A stretch of 64,000 nt of DNA from Anoxybacterium sp963668245 (GTDB lineage Bacteria > Bacillota > Clostridia > Peptostreptococcales > Anaerovoracaceae): NCBI GenBank assembly GCA_963668245.2, contig OY764195.2, forward strand, positions 2,170,001-2,234,000, given 5' to 3'. The notes under the pieces were generated by a model. That model saw nothing but the letters and a program-made list of their open reading frames with translations. It made no database searches and was not told where the DNA came from. Position numbers and translations under genes: made by a program. The stretch's first letter is position 1, and each line of letters opens with the position of its first letter. Shown here piece after piece: positions 55,828 through 64,000 of the stretch.

Positions 55828-57447
55828 CATTTATTGAAATTGTATAGCTATGGCTATCTGTTACTGGCGTTGAAGCACTATCCGTTACTGTCACTGTGAA
55901 GGTAGCGTTTCCTGATGCCGTTGGCGTACCACTCAAGGTTCCATTGCTTGCTAAGCTTAATCCTGCCGGAAGTGTTCCCGCTGTCACTGCGTAGGTCTTA
56001 GCACCCGTTCCACCTGTTGCTGTAAAAGTATGACCTGCGTATGCTGTTCCTACCGTACCAGCTGAAGGATTTGTCGTATCTATTGCAAGAGCTGCTGGGT
56101 TAATCGTCATACTATAACTATGGCTATCTGTTACTGGTGTTGATGCACTATCCGTTGCAGTCACTGTGAAGGTAGCGTTTCCCGCTGTGGTTGGCGTCCC
56201 TGTTAAGTTGCCATTCGCTGCCAAACTTAAACCTGCTGGCAATGAACCCGCTGTCACAGCATAGGTCTTGCTGCCCGTTCCCCCTGTTGCCGTAAAGATA
56301 TGACCTGCGTATGCTGTTCCTACCGTACCGGCTGAAGGATTTGTCGTATCTATTGCAAGAGCTGCTGGGTTAATCGTCATACTATAGCTATGGCTATCTG
56401 TTACTGGCGTTGAAGCACTATCCGTTACTGTCACTGTGAAGGTAGCGTTTCCTGATGCCGTTGGCGTACCACTCAAGGTTCCATTGCTTGCTAAGCTTAA
56501 TCCTGCCGGAAGTGTTCCCGCTGTCACTGCGTAGGTCTTAGCACCCGTTCCACCTGTTGCTGTAAAAGTATGACCTGCGTATGCTGTTCCTACCGTACCA
56601 GCTGAAGGATTTGTCGTATCTATTGCAAGAGCTGCTGGGTTAATCGTCATACTATAACTATGGCTATCTGTTACTGGTGTTGATGCACTATCCGTTGCAG
56701 TCACTGTGAAGGTAGCGTTTCCCGCTGTGGTTGGCGTCCCTGTTAAGTTGCCATTCGCTGCCAAACTTAAACCTGCTGGCAATGAACCCGCTGTCACAGC
56801 ATAGGTCTTGCTGCCCGTTCCCCCTGTTGCCGTAAAGATATGACCTGCGTATGCTGTTCCTACCGTACCGGCTGAAGGATTTGTCGTATCTATTGCAAGA
56901 GCTGCTGGGTTAATCGTCATACTATAACTATGGCTATCTGTTACTGGTGTTGATGCACTATCCGTTGCAGTCACTGTGAAGGTAGCGTTTCCCGCTGTGG
57001 TTGGCGTCCCTGTTAAGTTGCCATTCGCTGCCAAACTTAAACCTGCTGGCAATGAACCTGCTGTCACTGCATAGCTTTTGCTGCCCGTTCCCCCTGTTGC
57101 CGTGAAGGTATGACCTGCGTATGCTGTTCCTACCGTACCATCTGAAGGATTGGTCGTATCTATCGCAAGGGCCGCTGGGTTAATCGTCATACTATAGCTA
57201 TGGCTATTTGTTACTGGCGTTGATGCACTATCCGTTGCGGTCACTGTGAAGGTAGCGTTTCCTGATGCCGTTGGCGTCCCTGTTAAGTTGCCATTCGCTG
57301 CCAAACTTAAACCTGCTGGCAATGAACCCGCTGTCACAGCATAGGTCTTGCTGCCCGTTCCGCCTGTTGCCGTAAAGATATGACCTGCGTATGCTGTTCC
57401 TACCGTACCATCTGAAGGATTTGTCGTATCTATCGCAAGAGCCGCTG
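55828..57447 (-). repeat. Tandem array, 6 x 270 bp with 540-bp superunit
   Basis: Six in-frame 270-bp units code for the He_PIG repeats. Blocks at 55831-56370 and 56371-56910 look the same at nearly every base, so the last duplication involved two units (540 bp). Confidence 0.88.
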
Positions 57448-59028
57448 GTCCTGCCGGTTCAGGTAAGCTCACTGTTGTGCTGGTTACCTTAGCAAGTCCT
57501 GTTGCCGTGAACCCTAGCTGCGCATTGCTAACTGCTGCTGTATTCGTTGCTCCAAGGTTTGTGAAGCTCGCTACACCGCTGCTTGCTGTTGCGGCTGTTG
57601 TTCCGGTCAAGGTCCATGTTCCTGCATCTTCCTTGGCTGCTGTTATAACGGTTGCATTGTCGCTGGTACAGGTATTGCCGTAGGCATCCTTGATGCTAAT
57701 GCTTGGTTGCTGCGCGAACTGTCCGCCATTGCTTGCTGGTGCTGTGATATCTTGTGTAACTGCCATTGAGGCTACAGTGCCGTGAGTCGGCGTGATGGTC
57801 AGTGTATTGGTTGCTGGGGTTGTTACTGTTGCAATGCTAAAGCCGATTGTCTGTGCATCTGCTTTATTAAGCTTCAGATTCGCCGTTGCCACACCATGGG
57901 TGAAGGTCACGGCTACATCGGTTGATCCATCTGACTCCAATGCCGTTCCGTTAAAGCTTCCATATGTATTATCCGGTGCCGCTTCATATCCTGTTATAGT
58001 CACCGTCTTGTCGCCGTCAAAGGCTGTATCTGTATTGCCAAGGCTATCCTTTACTGTCAAGGTTATCGCATCATCTACACCTACTACCGGTGTCAACGTA
58101 AATGCACTTGCTGTTGCTGTACTCGCTCCTTCTATGAGGGATGTACTGATATTGCTCAATGCAATGGAACGGAACTCAAAATTGGATGTAGCTTCACTGT
58201 GAGTATAGGAAATTTCAATTGCACTAACATGGTTATACCCGCCGCTTGGCCACGTTGAAGAAAATGGCAGGCTGCTGATGTTGAAATCGGCAGTCGTTAA
58301 CGATTGTGAACCAGAGAACGTGTGAGCACCCAGTACGTTCCCATTATAATCCTTCAGAGTTATATTGAATTGATTCATCAAAAATGAAGAAGTAGGAGGA
58401 GCATACATTCCAATTGTGAGATCTGACAAACTGAATGTCTTCATTGTGGAGCTGTTTTCGGCCTTAATCACGATATTCCCACTACTGGTATTATTTAAAT
58501 AGAGGGTAGTTCCTCCGGATAAAAGACTGTTGCTGACAACGAACTTATCCCCTTGTGTCTTAAAGCCCGTACCGCCCGAATCCACAGCACCTAAGCTTCC
58601 GAAATCATAGGTACCATCTCCTGTACCAGTAGTTTGAGCATACGCATCGATTTTGTTACTTACAAAAAAGGTAGCAACTAAAACAAAACACAAGAAAAAA
58701 CTTAATATTCTCTTATTCGATTTCATTTTCATATGTAAACTCCTCCTCAAATATTTCGGTTTGTAAAGCTACAATCATCAATTTGCCCCTTACAGACCAC
58801 CTATAGGACCCTTCAAATCAGACCTCTTCCCAATAGAGTATGTGGTTTTTGAAAAGTCTAACTGTGATAAAATTAGTTCTAACTGCGTTTCCTTTTGGAA
58901 TTTTATTGTTTAATTAAAGGAAAATATGGTTTCTTGTAGTATATACATAATGAGGTGCTTTAGTCTGACGCAGGCTTAACCACCAATTTGAATAAATGAG
59001 TTTCTCAGTAATATTACAGACAAACAAC

Positions 59029-59034
59029 TATAAT
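59029..59034 (+). promoter_or_regulatory. -10 box of the TetR gene
   Basis: A perfect TATAAT, 75 bases upstream of the TTG start. No good -35 element lies 17 bases upstream. The palindrome at 59032-59047 overlaps it. Confidence 0.55.
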
Positions 59035-59047
59035 GACCTCAGTCATT
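59032..59047. promoter_or_regulatory. Probable TetR operator
   Basis: A perfect inverted repeat, AATGAC CTCA GTCATT, overlapping the -10 box of the TetR gene. The position fits autorepression. The rest of the gap 58733-59103 shows only the SLH leader and no further gene. Confidence 0.6.
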
Positions 59048-59103
59048 TTTATCATTTAATAATACACTGGTTTCGACATATTTTCAATAGAGGTGAACAG
59101 AAA

Positions 59104-59730
59104 TTGCAAAACAAAAAGGCATTAAGCAATAAAAAAAGATCTGCAGAAACAAAAGAAAAAATTTTAAAAAGTGCTGAAGCATTGTTTAAAGAACAAGGCT
59201 TTGAAAATACAAGCGTGGATTCAATCGTGAAAAAAGCGGGCATCTCAAAGGGTTCCTTCTATGTTCATTTTGATTCGAAGGACGAAATAATTGCCTATTT
59301 CATTAACGCTGTAATTAGTAAAATAGATATGGATCTTGACTCAATCATAAATTCAACTCAAGATGATATCTCTGTTACCACCACTCTTTTAAAAATTTTA
59401 GAGAAGGTCTCCTTTAATAAAGTAGACGAGCTGGGTTATCCACTGAATAAAAATGCAGCAATGATTCAGATTAACAAAACCCTAAACCATGACCTGCTAA
59501 TAAATTATAATAAAGCGCTCTATCGCGCGGTTTTTAAACTGATTACGCTTGGTATCGAAAAAGGGGAATTTAAAACAACATACTCCGCCGATGCGATTGC
59601 AAGTGATTTTGTCAAAACTATCAGAGGGTTTATTTTCGAATGGATTGCCAACTATCCAAATATGGATTTGAATTGCAGCTTACAGGAACACTTTAAAATC
59701 TACTTGGCTGGATTAAGCGTGTGTAAATGA
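59104..59730 (+). CDS. TetR/AcrR-family transcriptional regulator
   Basis: A protein of 208 residues starting at a TTG (59104-59106). AGAGGTGA 7 bases upstream supports this start; an in-frame ATG at 58996 lies upstream of the promoter. The N-terminal HTH (about 12-58) reads ILKSAEALFKEQGFENTSVDSIVKKAGISKGSFYVHF. The ligand-binding C-terminal domain is unrecognised. It is flanked by the broken SLH gene and rlmD; targets are unknown beyond likely autoregulation. Confidence 0.92.
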   Translation: MQNKKALSNKKRSAETKEKILKSAEALFKEQGFENTSVDSIVKKAGISKGSFYVHFDSKDEIIAYFINAVISKIDMDLDSIINSTQDDISVTTTLLKILEKVSFNKVDELGYPLNKNAAMIQINKTLNHDLLINYNKALYRAVFKLITLGIEKGEFKTTYSADAIASDFVKTIRGFIFEWIANYPNMDLNCSLQEHFKIYLAGLSVCK

Positions 59731-59732
59731 GA

Positions 59733-59782
59733 ATGAGGCAGAGTTTTAGGTCACTTAAGTTGACTTAAAAACTCTGCCTCAT
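59733..59782. terminator. Hairpin after the TetR gene
   Basis: A stem of about 15 bp, ATGAGGCAGAGTTTT / AAAACTCTGCCTCAT, starts 3 bases past the tetR stop. The T run is weak. The remaining gap to 59984 is the source of the duplicate at 51811 and contains no gene. Confidence 0.7.
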
Positions 59783-59984
59783 AATTATTCACTCATTATT
59801 TCTACCCTTTTTTCAGATTCAAAATTCTTCATTTTTTCGTCTGTTATTTACCCCAAAACCAGACCATACCGCTACATATTGTGCTAAGATCCTACCTTTT
59901 CGTGCCAGAACCACATTCCTCCATCTTTTTTGTTACCTCAAGGGTTTCCCAGATTCCGAATATATAAATCTCTTCCTGAACCCC

Positions 59985-61154
59985 TTATTTTTCAACGTTT
60001 TTGACACGTTCCAACAAACAAACTACCTCAGTATGTTTTGTGTTTGGAAAATTATCATATGCTTTGACCGTTTTAACTTGATACCCGTAATACTGCATAA
60101 AGCTTAGATTTTCAACGAGTGTCTTTGGATTACATGATATGTACAAAATTTGATTAACCCCATAGTTTACTATTTTTTCGAGTGCTTTCGGATGAATTCC
60201 AACTCTAGGTGGATCCAGTACAATCACGTCTGGTTTCTCAGTAAGTTCATCTAAAACTTTTAGCACATCTCCAGCAATAAATTCACAATTATCAAGCTTA
60301 TTTAGTGTTGCATTTTCTCTGGCAGCATCCACAGCTTCTTCTACAAGCTCAACTCCAATTGCCCTTTTGGCCTTTAGCGCAAGAGTTTGTGTAATCGTGC
60401 CTGTGCCGCAATAAAGATCAAATACCGTCTTGCCATCTACAGCATCAATCATGGAAAGCGCCTCTGTGTATAGTTTTTCAACCGCTGGCACATTAGTCTG
60501 AAAGAAAGAAAATGCACTCACTTGAAACGTAAGTCCCATGATTTCTTCTTTGTAATAATCTCTTCCCCAAATCAAATTTAATTTGTCGCAGTAAACAAAA
60601 TCAGCAAGATTATCATTGATCGTTCTTAATATTCCAACGATTTTGTTGGTGAGAAATAAATTTCTTAGCATTTCAGCAAAAGCAATTTCATCAAAATCTT
60701 CTTGTGATGTTGTAACAATATTAACCAAAAGCTCATTGGTACGCTCGCCTTTTCTAATAATCAAGTTTCTCAGCAACCCTGAATGTGATTTTTTATGATA
60801 AAAACGATACCCTTTTTCATTACAGAATTGCAAAACGCTTTTCAATATTATATTAAAGTCTGAATCAACCAATTGGCATTCATCTACAGTAACGATGGAC
60901 ATAAAACGACCTTTTTTATGCATACCCAGAGTCATTTCTCCATCTTTGATTTCATCACCAAAGGTGTATTCCATTTTATTTCTGTATTCAGATGCTTTCG
61001 GACTTCCTTCGATGCCGTGATAGTGATCATATTGAATCTTTTTCTCTTCTAATAACCGTAAAACCTCTTTCCCCTTCATCTCAACTTGTTGCTGATAGGG
61101 AATTCCTTGATAAATACAGCCACCGCAATGTTCGTCATGTTTGCAGATTTCCAT
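59985..61154 (-). CDS. rlmD: RlmD/RumA-type 23S rRNA (uracil-C5)-methyltransferase
   Basis: A protein of 389 residues. An N-terminal Fe-S-type cluster CKHDEHCGGC is present, with no TRAM domain. The SAM loop FDLYCGTGTITQ (about 260), the DPPRVG motif and the catalytic cysteine in ISCNPKTL follow. It methylates uracil C5 in 23S rRNA; U1939 is likely but the exact site cannot be read from sequence. It follows metA by 16 bases. Confidence 0.88.
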   Translation of the reverse strand: MEICKHDEHCGGCIYQGIPYQQQVEMKGKEVLRLLEEKKIQYDHYHGIEGSPKASEYRNKMEYTFGDEIKDGEMTLGMHKKGRFMSIVTVDECQLVDSDFNIILKSVLQFCNEKGYRFYHKKSHSGLLRNLIIRKGERTNELLVNIVTTSQEDFDEIAFAEMLRNLFLTNKIVGILRTINDNLADFVYCDKLNLIWGRDYYKEEIMGLTFQVSAFSFFQTNVPAVEKLYTEALSMIDAVDGKTVFDLYCGTGTITQTLALKAKRAIGVELVEEAVDAARENATLNKLDNCEFIAGDVLKVLDELTEKPDVIVLDPPRVGIHPKALEKIVNYGVNQILYISCNPKTLVENLSFMQYYGYQVKTVKAYDNFPNTKHTEVVCLLERVKNVEK

Positions 61155-61170
61155 GTATTCCTCCTCTGCC

Positions 61171-62100
61171 TTATTTTTTATTTAAATCTTCCAATTTGCT
61201 TAAATCATATGGTGTTTCTTGATATACATAGTTGAGCCAGTTGGCAAAAAATAGATTGCCATTTCCACTCCACTTTACGACAACACCTTTTGATGGTTTA
61301 TCTTCTTTAAAATAGTTTCTTGGAACTTCAATTTCAAGTCCTTTATTGATATCTCTTTCATACTCTAAACGAAGGGTATCCCGATCATATTCCATATGAC
61401 CCTGAACAAAAATTCTACGTTTGTCTTTTGATGAAATAATATGGGGACCTGTTTCTTCAGATTCAGCCAAAATCTTTAGTTCGTGTACTTTTTGGACATC
61501 CTCCTTTAGGACTTGTGTATGCCTTGAATGTGGTGCATAAAACTCCTCGTCAAATCCTCTTGTCAGCTCAGATTTTTTGTCCTTTAGCTGATGCTTAAAA
61601 ACACCAAATAACTTTTCATCCAAAATATGCTTTTGTATGCCATAATGATAATAAAGACCCGCTTGAGCGCCCCAACAGATATGCAGCGTACTAAAAACGT
61701 TGTTCTTTGTGTACTCCAAGATTTCAGTCAGCTCCTGCCAATAGTCAACATCCTCAAATGGCAAAAACTCTACCGGAGCACCTGTAACAATCATCCCATC
61801 ATACCGTTGGTTTTTAATCTCCTCAAAGGTTTTATAAAAGTTATCCAGATGAAGTTTATCTGTATTTTTTGATTCGTGAGAATCCATAGTAAGCAATTCT
61901 AGTTCCACTTGTAATGGTGTATTTGCAAGCATTCGTATCAACTGAGTCTCAGTAACTTCTTTCGTTGGCATCAAGTTGACAATGGCAACATGAAGCGGTC
62001 TGATGTCCTGCTTTGATGCTCGCTGTTCATTCATTACAAATACATTTTCTTCTTTTAATGTTTTATATGCGGGTAAACCCTTTGGTACTAAAATAGGCAT
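61171..62100 (-). CDS. metA: Homoserine O-acetyltransferase, MetA type
   Basis: A protein of 309 residues of the MetA family. The catalytic Cys142 (HICWGAQA), His235 and Glu237 (GHMEYDR) are all at canonical positions. Residue 111 is glutamate (TGAPVEF). In this family Glu111 favours acetyl-CoA and Gly111 succinyl-CoA, so the product is predicted as O-acetylhomoserine, the precursor of methionine. It lies between tgt and rlmD in the same direction with short gaps. Confidence 0.95.
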   Translation of the reverse strand: MPILVPKGLPAYKTLKEENVFVMNEQRASKQDIRPLHVAIVNLMPTKEVTETQLIRMLANTPLQVELELLTMDSHESKNTDKLHLDNFYKTFEEIKNQRYDGMIVTGAPVEFLPFEDVDYWQELTEILEYTKNNVFSTLHICWGAQAGLYYHYGIQKHILDEKLFGVFKHQLKDKKSELTRGFDEEFYAPHSRHTQVLKEDVQKVHELKILAESEETGPHIISSKDKRRIFVQGHMEYDRDTLRLEYERDINKGLEIEVPRNYFKEDKPSKGVVVKWSGNGNLFFANWLNYVYQETPYDLSKLEDLNKK

Positions 62101-62114
62101 ACTATCACTTCTCC

Positions 62115-63233
62115 TTAAAATTTTCCGTATTTATTGTAAAATTCTCTTTTATATTCTAAAAACCGATCTTCTTCAATGGACTGTCTGATATTTTTCATCA
62201 TATTGATTAAAAAATGCAAGTTGTGATTGGTCAAAAGCATGGATGACAAAATTTCATTGGATTTGAACAAATGCCTCAAATATGCCCTTGAATAATTTTT
62301 ACAGGTATAACAGTCGCATTCTGGATCAAGTGGAGAAAAATCTCTTTCATGGGCTGCATTTTTGATGATTACTCTACCGTGTGAAGTCATTGCTGTACCA
62401 TTTCTTGCGATTCGAGTTGGTAAAACACAGTCAAACATGTCAATTCCACGCTCAACTCCTTCAAAAAGATAGTCTGGACTGCCTACACCCATTAGATATC
62501 TTGGTTTATCTTCTGGCAAATAGTCTGCGCTATAATCAAGAACTTCATACATGATATCTTTTGGTTCTCCCACACTAAGTCCACCAATGGCATACCCTGG
62601 CAAGTCCATTTCCACAATTTCCATAGCACTTTGATATCTCAAATCTTTGTACATGCCGCCTTGCATGATTCCAAATAGTGACTGCATTTCAGTATTTTTA
62701 TGGGCTTCCTTGCATCGCGCAAGCCATCTTGTGGTTCGCTCTAGCGAATTCTTCACATAGTTTCGATCCGCAGGATATGGTGCACATTCATCAAATGCCA
62801 TAATAATATCAGAACCCAAAGCATTTTGTACTTCCATAGATTTTTCTGGAGACAGCATATGCTTAGATCCGTCAATATGGGAACGAAAGGTTACGCCCTC
62901 TTCTGTGATTTTACGCAAATCTCCCAGGCTGAACACCTGAAAGCCACCGCTATCTGTCAGAATAGCTCGATCCCAATTCATAAACTTATGCAAACCACCT
63001 GCCGCTTTTACGATATCATGCCCCGGTCTTAAATATAGGTGATACGTATTCGAAAGGATAATCTGCGCACCCATTTCTTTGACTTCATCCGGCCTCATCG
63101 CTTTCACTGTTGCAGCTGTTCCAACAGGCATAAATACAGGTGTTTCAATGGAACCATGAGGCGTGTTGACTCTTCCGCGCCTCGCTCTTGATTTACTATC
63201 TTTTTTTATTAATTCATATGTTACTGCTGTCAT
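62115..63233 (-). CDS. tgt: Queuine/preQ1 tRNA-guanine transglycosylase
   Basis: A protein of 372 residues. It has the active-site segments DSGGFQVFSL and SNTYHLYLRPG, and the C-terminal zinc site CDCYTCKNYSRAYLRHL. It exchanges guanine 34 for preQ1 in tRNAs with GUN anticodons. The ATG follows GAGGGAAAT. It lies between queA (103-base gap) and metA (14-base gap). Confidence 0.97.
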   Translation of the reverse strand: MTAVTYELIKKDSKSRARRGRVNTPHGSIETPVFMPVGTAATVKAMRPDEVKEMGAQIILSNTYHLYLRPGHDIVKAAGGLHKFMNWDRAILTDSGGFQVFSLGDLRKITEEGVTFRSHIDGSKHMLSPEKSMEVQNALGSDIIMAFDECAPYPADRNYVKNSLERTTRWLARCKEAHKNTEMQSLFGIMQGGMYKDLRYQSAMEIVEMDLPGYAIGGLSVGEPKDIMYEVLDYSADYLPEDKPRYLMGVGSPDYLFEGVERGIDMFDCVLPTRIARNGTAMTSHGRVIIKNAAHERDFSPLDPECDCYTCKNYSRAYLRHLFKSNEILSSMLLTNHNLHFLINMMKNIRQSIEEDRFLEYKREFYNKYGKF

Positions 63234-63336
63234 ATTTCCCTCATTATTAATCTATTTTTACAATTTATCTACCACTTTCAATTTCAATCTTTGTTGAAAT
63301 TTTATCGATTCACCTTTGCATCACCATGACACAAAA

Positions 63337-64000
63337 TTATAATATCAACATTGCATCGCCATAACTAAAGAATCGGTAAGATTCGCCTACTGCTTCCTTA
63401 TAAATCTCAAGAATAGCTTCTCTATTATACAGTGCAGAGATTAACATTAGCAAGGTGGATTTTGGTAAATGAAAATTTGTAATCAAACTATCAATGATTT
63501 GAAATTGATATCCTGGATAAATAAAAATGTTGGTATCTCCGTGACCAGCTTTTACAAGTCCATCTTCAGTGACCGCACTTTCCACGGTTCTGGTAGAAGT
63601 TGTTCCAACTGATACGATACGCCCTCCTGCTTTTTTTGTTTCGTTGATTAAATTTGCATTTTTTTCATCTATCTCATATTCTTCAAAATGCATCTGATGT
63701 TCTTCTATGATATCACATTTTACTGGTCGAAAAGTACCGATACCCACATGGAGCGTTACATATGCAATGTTTACCCCTTTTGCCTTAGCTTTTTCTAGTA
63801 TTTCTTCAGTAAAATGCAATCCTGCAGTTGGTGCGGCGACAGATCCTTCTTCTTTACAATAAACTGTCTGATATCTTATTTTGTCGTCCTCATCACTTTC
63901 ACGATCAATATATGGCGGCAGCGGTATTTTACCAATCTGGTCCAATACTTCCAGAAAGTTTCCTTCATATTCAAAATGAACAATTCGTGTGCCATCAGGG
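63337..64000 (-). CDS. queA: S-adenosylmethionine:tRNA ribosyltransferase-isomerase, C-terminal part
   Basis: The gene runs off the right edge; about 220 C-terminal residues are visible. Motifs: PLPPYI, VAAPTAGLHFTEEIL, HVGIGTFRPV, VGTTSTRTVES and TNFHLPKSTLLMLISAL, all typical of QueA. It adds the cyclopentene ring to preQ1-tRNA. The true start lies outside the window; the frame stays open to base 64000. It is followed by tgt, the usual queuosine operon order. Confidence 0.96.
   Translation of the reverse strand, partial: PDGTRIVHFEYEGNFLEVLDQIGKIPLPPYIDRESDEDDKIRYQTVYCKEEGSVAAPTAGLHFTEEILEKAKAKGVNIAYVTLHVGIGTFRPVKCDIIEEHQMHFEEYEIDEKNANLINETKKAGGRIVSVGTTSTRTVESAVTEDGLVKAGHGDTNIFIYPGYQFQIIDSLITNFHLPKSTLLMLISALYNREAILEIYKEAVGESYRFFSYGDAMLIL

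Larger units (their letters stand above)
54132..58732 (-). pseudogene. SLH surface protein with He_PIG repeats, frameshifted (cassette copy C)
   Basis: A gene for about 1530 residues. The start MKMKSNKR at 58732 is set by GGAGG 9 bases upstream. Order: signal peptide, N-terminal beta domain (about 35-200), Ig-like filament region (200-440), six He_PIG repeats of 90 residues (about 430-970), a cadherin-like sandwich (970-1100), the GGGGG linker and the shared anchor cassette. At about 54629 a T is missing compared with copies A and B (CTAGCCTGATG versus CTAGCCTTGATG). The main frame stops at MASG (54623). The rest, with two and a half SLH domains, lies in another frame. As written the protein would be secreted but not anchored. 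Confidence 0.88.

Noticed and set aside
36603..58732. Diversity-generating retroelement
   Set aside because: No reverse transcriptase gene and no template/variable repeat pair with A-specific changes were seen. The repeats are explained by coding duplications.
58733..58995. Cyclic-di-GMP riboswitch in the leader of the He_PIG SLH gene
   Set aside because: Such switches often precede clostridial adhesin genes, but the conserved core sequences and the paired helices of class I or II were not found here or before the other SLH genes.

Overview
The window is AT-rich DNA from a strictly anaerobic, low-GC Firmicute of the class Clostridia. The evidence is gene content: the order rpmB / asp23-like / recG / rsmD / coaD, an anaerobic ribonucleotide reductase pair (nrdD, nrdG), a SCIFF peptide with its radical-SAM maturase, and a set of large S-layer-homology (SLH) surface proteins. 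I cannot name the species. No rRNA, tRNA or CRISPR array was seen.

Layout. 1-6.6 kb: housekeeping genes (coaD fragment, rsmD, recG, asp23-like, rpmB) and the nrdDG operon behind a good promoter with a NrdR-like box. 6.6-16.5 kb: a complete minus-strand glycogen operon, glgB-glgC-glgD-glgA-glgP plus a GH13 hydrolase overlapping glgP. 16.6-18.2 kb: a lipoprotein shaped like PepD dipeptidase that lacks key catalytic residues. 18.2-19.9 kb: the SCIFF system. 20-28 kb: a twice-frameshifted TIGR00300-type gene, a Rhesus-type channel, a secreted LysM/papain-like protein, a universal stress protein, a MazG-like hydrolase, a FlK-like thioesterase, a divergent EamA/LysR pair and a YbaK deacylase.

28-58.7 kb is an accessory cell-surface region with five very large SLH genes. 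They carry different adhesin-like front ends (GLUG, Fn3, carboxypeptidase-regulatory-like, NHL propeller, InlB-type, He_PIG repeats). Three share an almost identical C-terminal anchor cassette of about 1.3 kb, and a fourth short piece of the same cassette lies at 52.3 kb. Between them are mscL, two AraC regulators, a LemA protein, a lipoprotein paired with one SLH gene and an AgrA/AgrC-like two-component system. There is also a stretch of decayed IS3-family fragments, duplicated scraps of the rlmD 3' end, a LUD protein and a damaged ParE/Phd module. One SLH gene (54.1-58.7 kb) is broken by a single-base deletion just before its anchor domains.

59-64 kb returns to conserved genes: a TetR regulator with an operator overlapping its -10 box, and an apparent operon queA-tgt-metA-rlmD.

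The most interesting feature is the SLH cassette family. Interchangeable display domains sit on a recombinationally homogenised anchor, with cassette debris, repeat arrays with higher-order periodicity and one copy switched off by a single-base change. This arrangement could allow surface variation. Several genes carry single-base indels, some in homopolymer runs, so assembly error must be excluded before calling them real.
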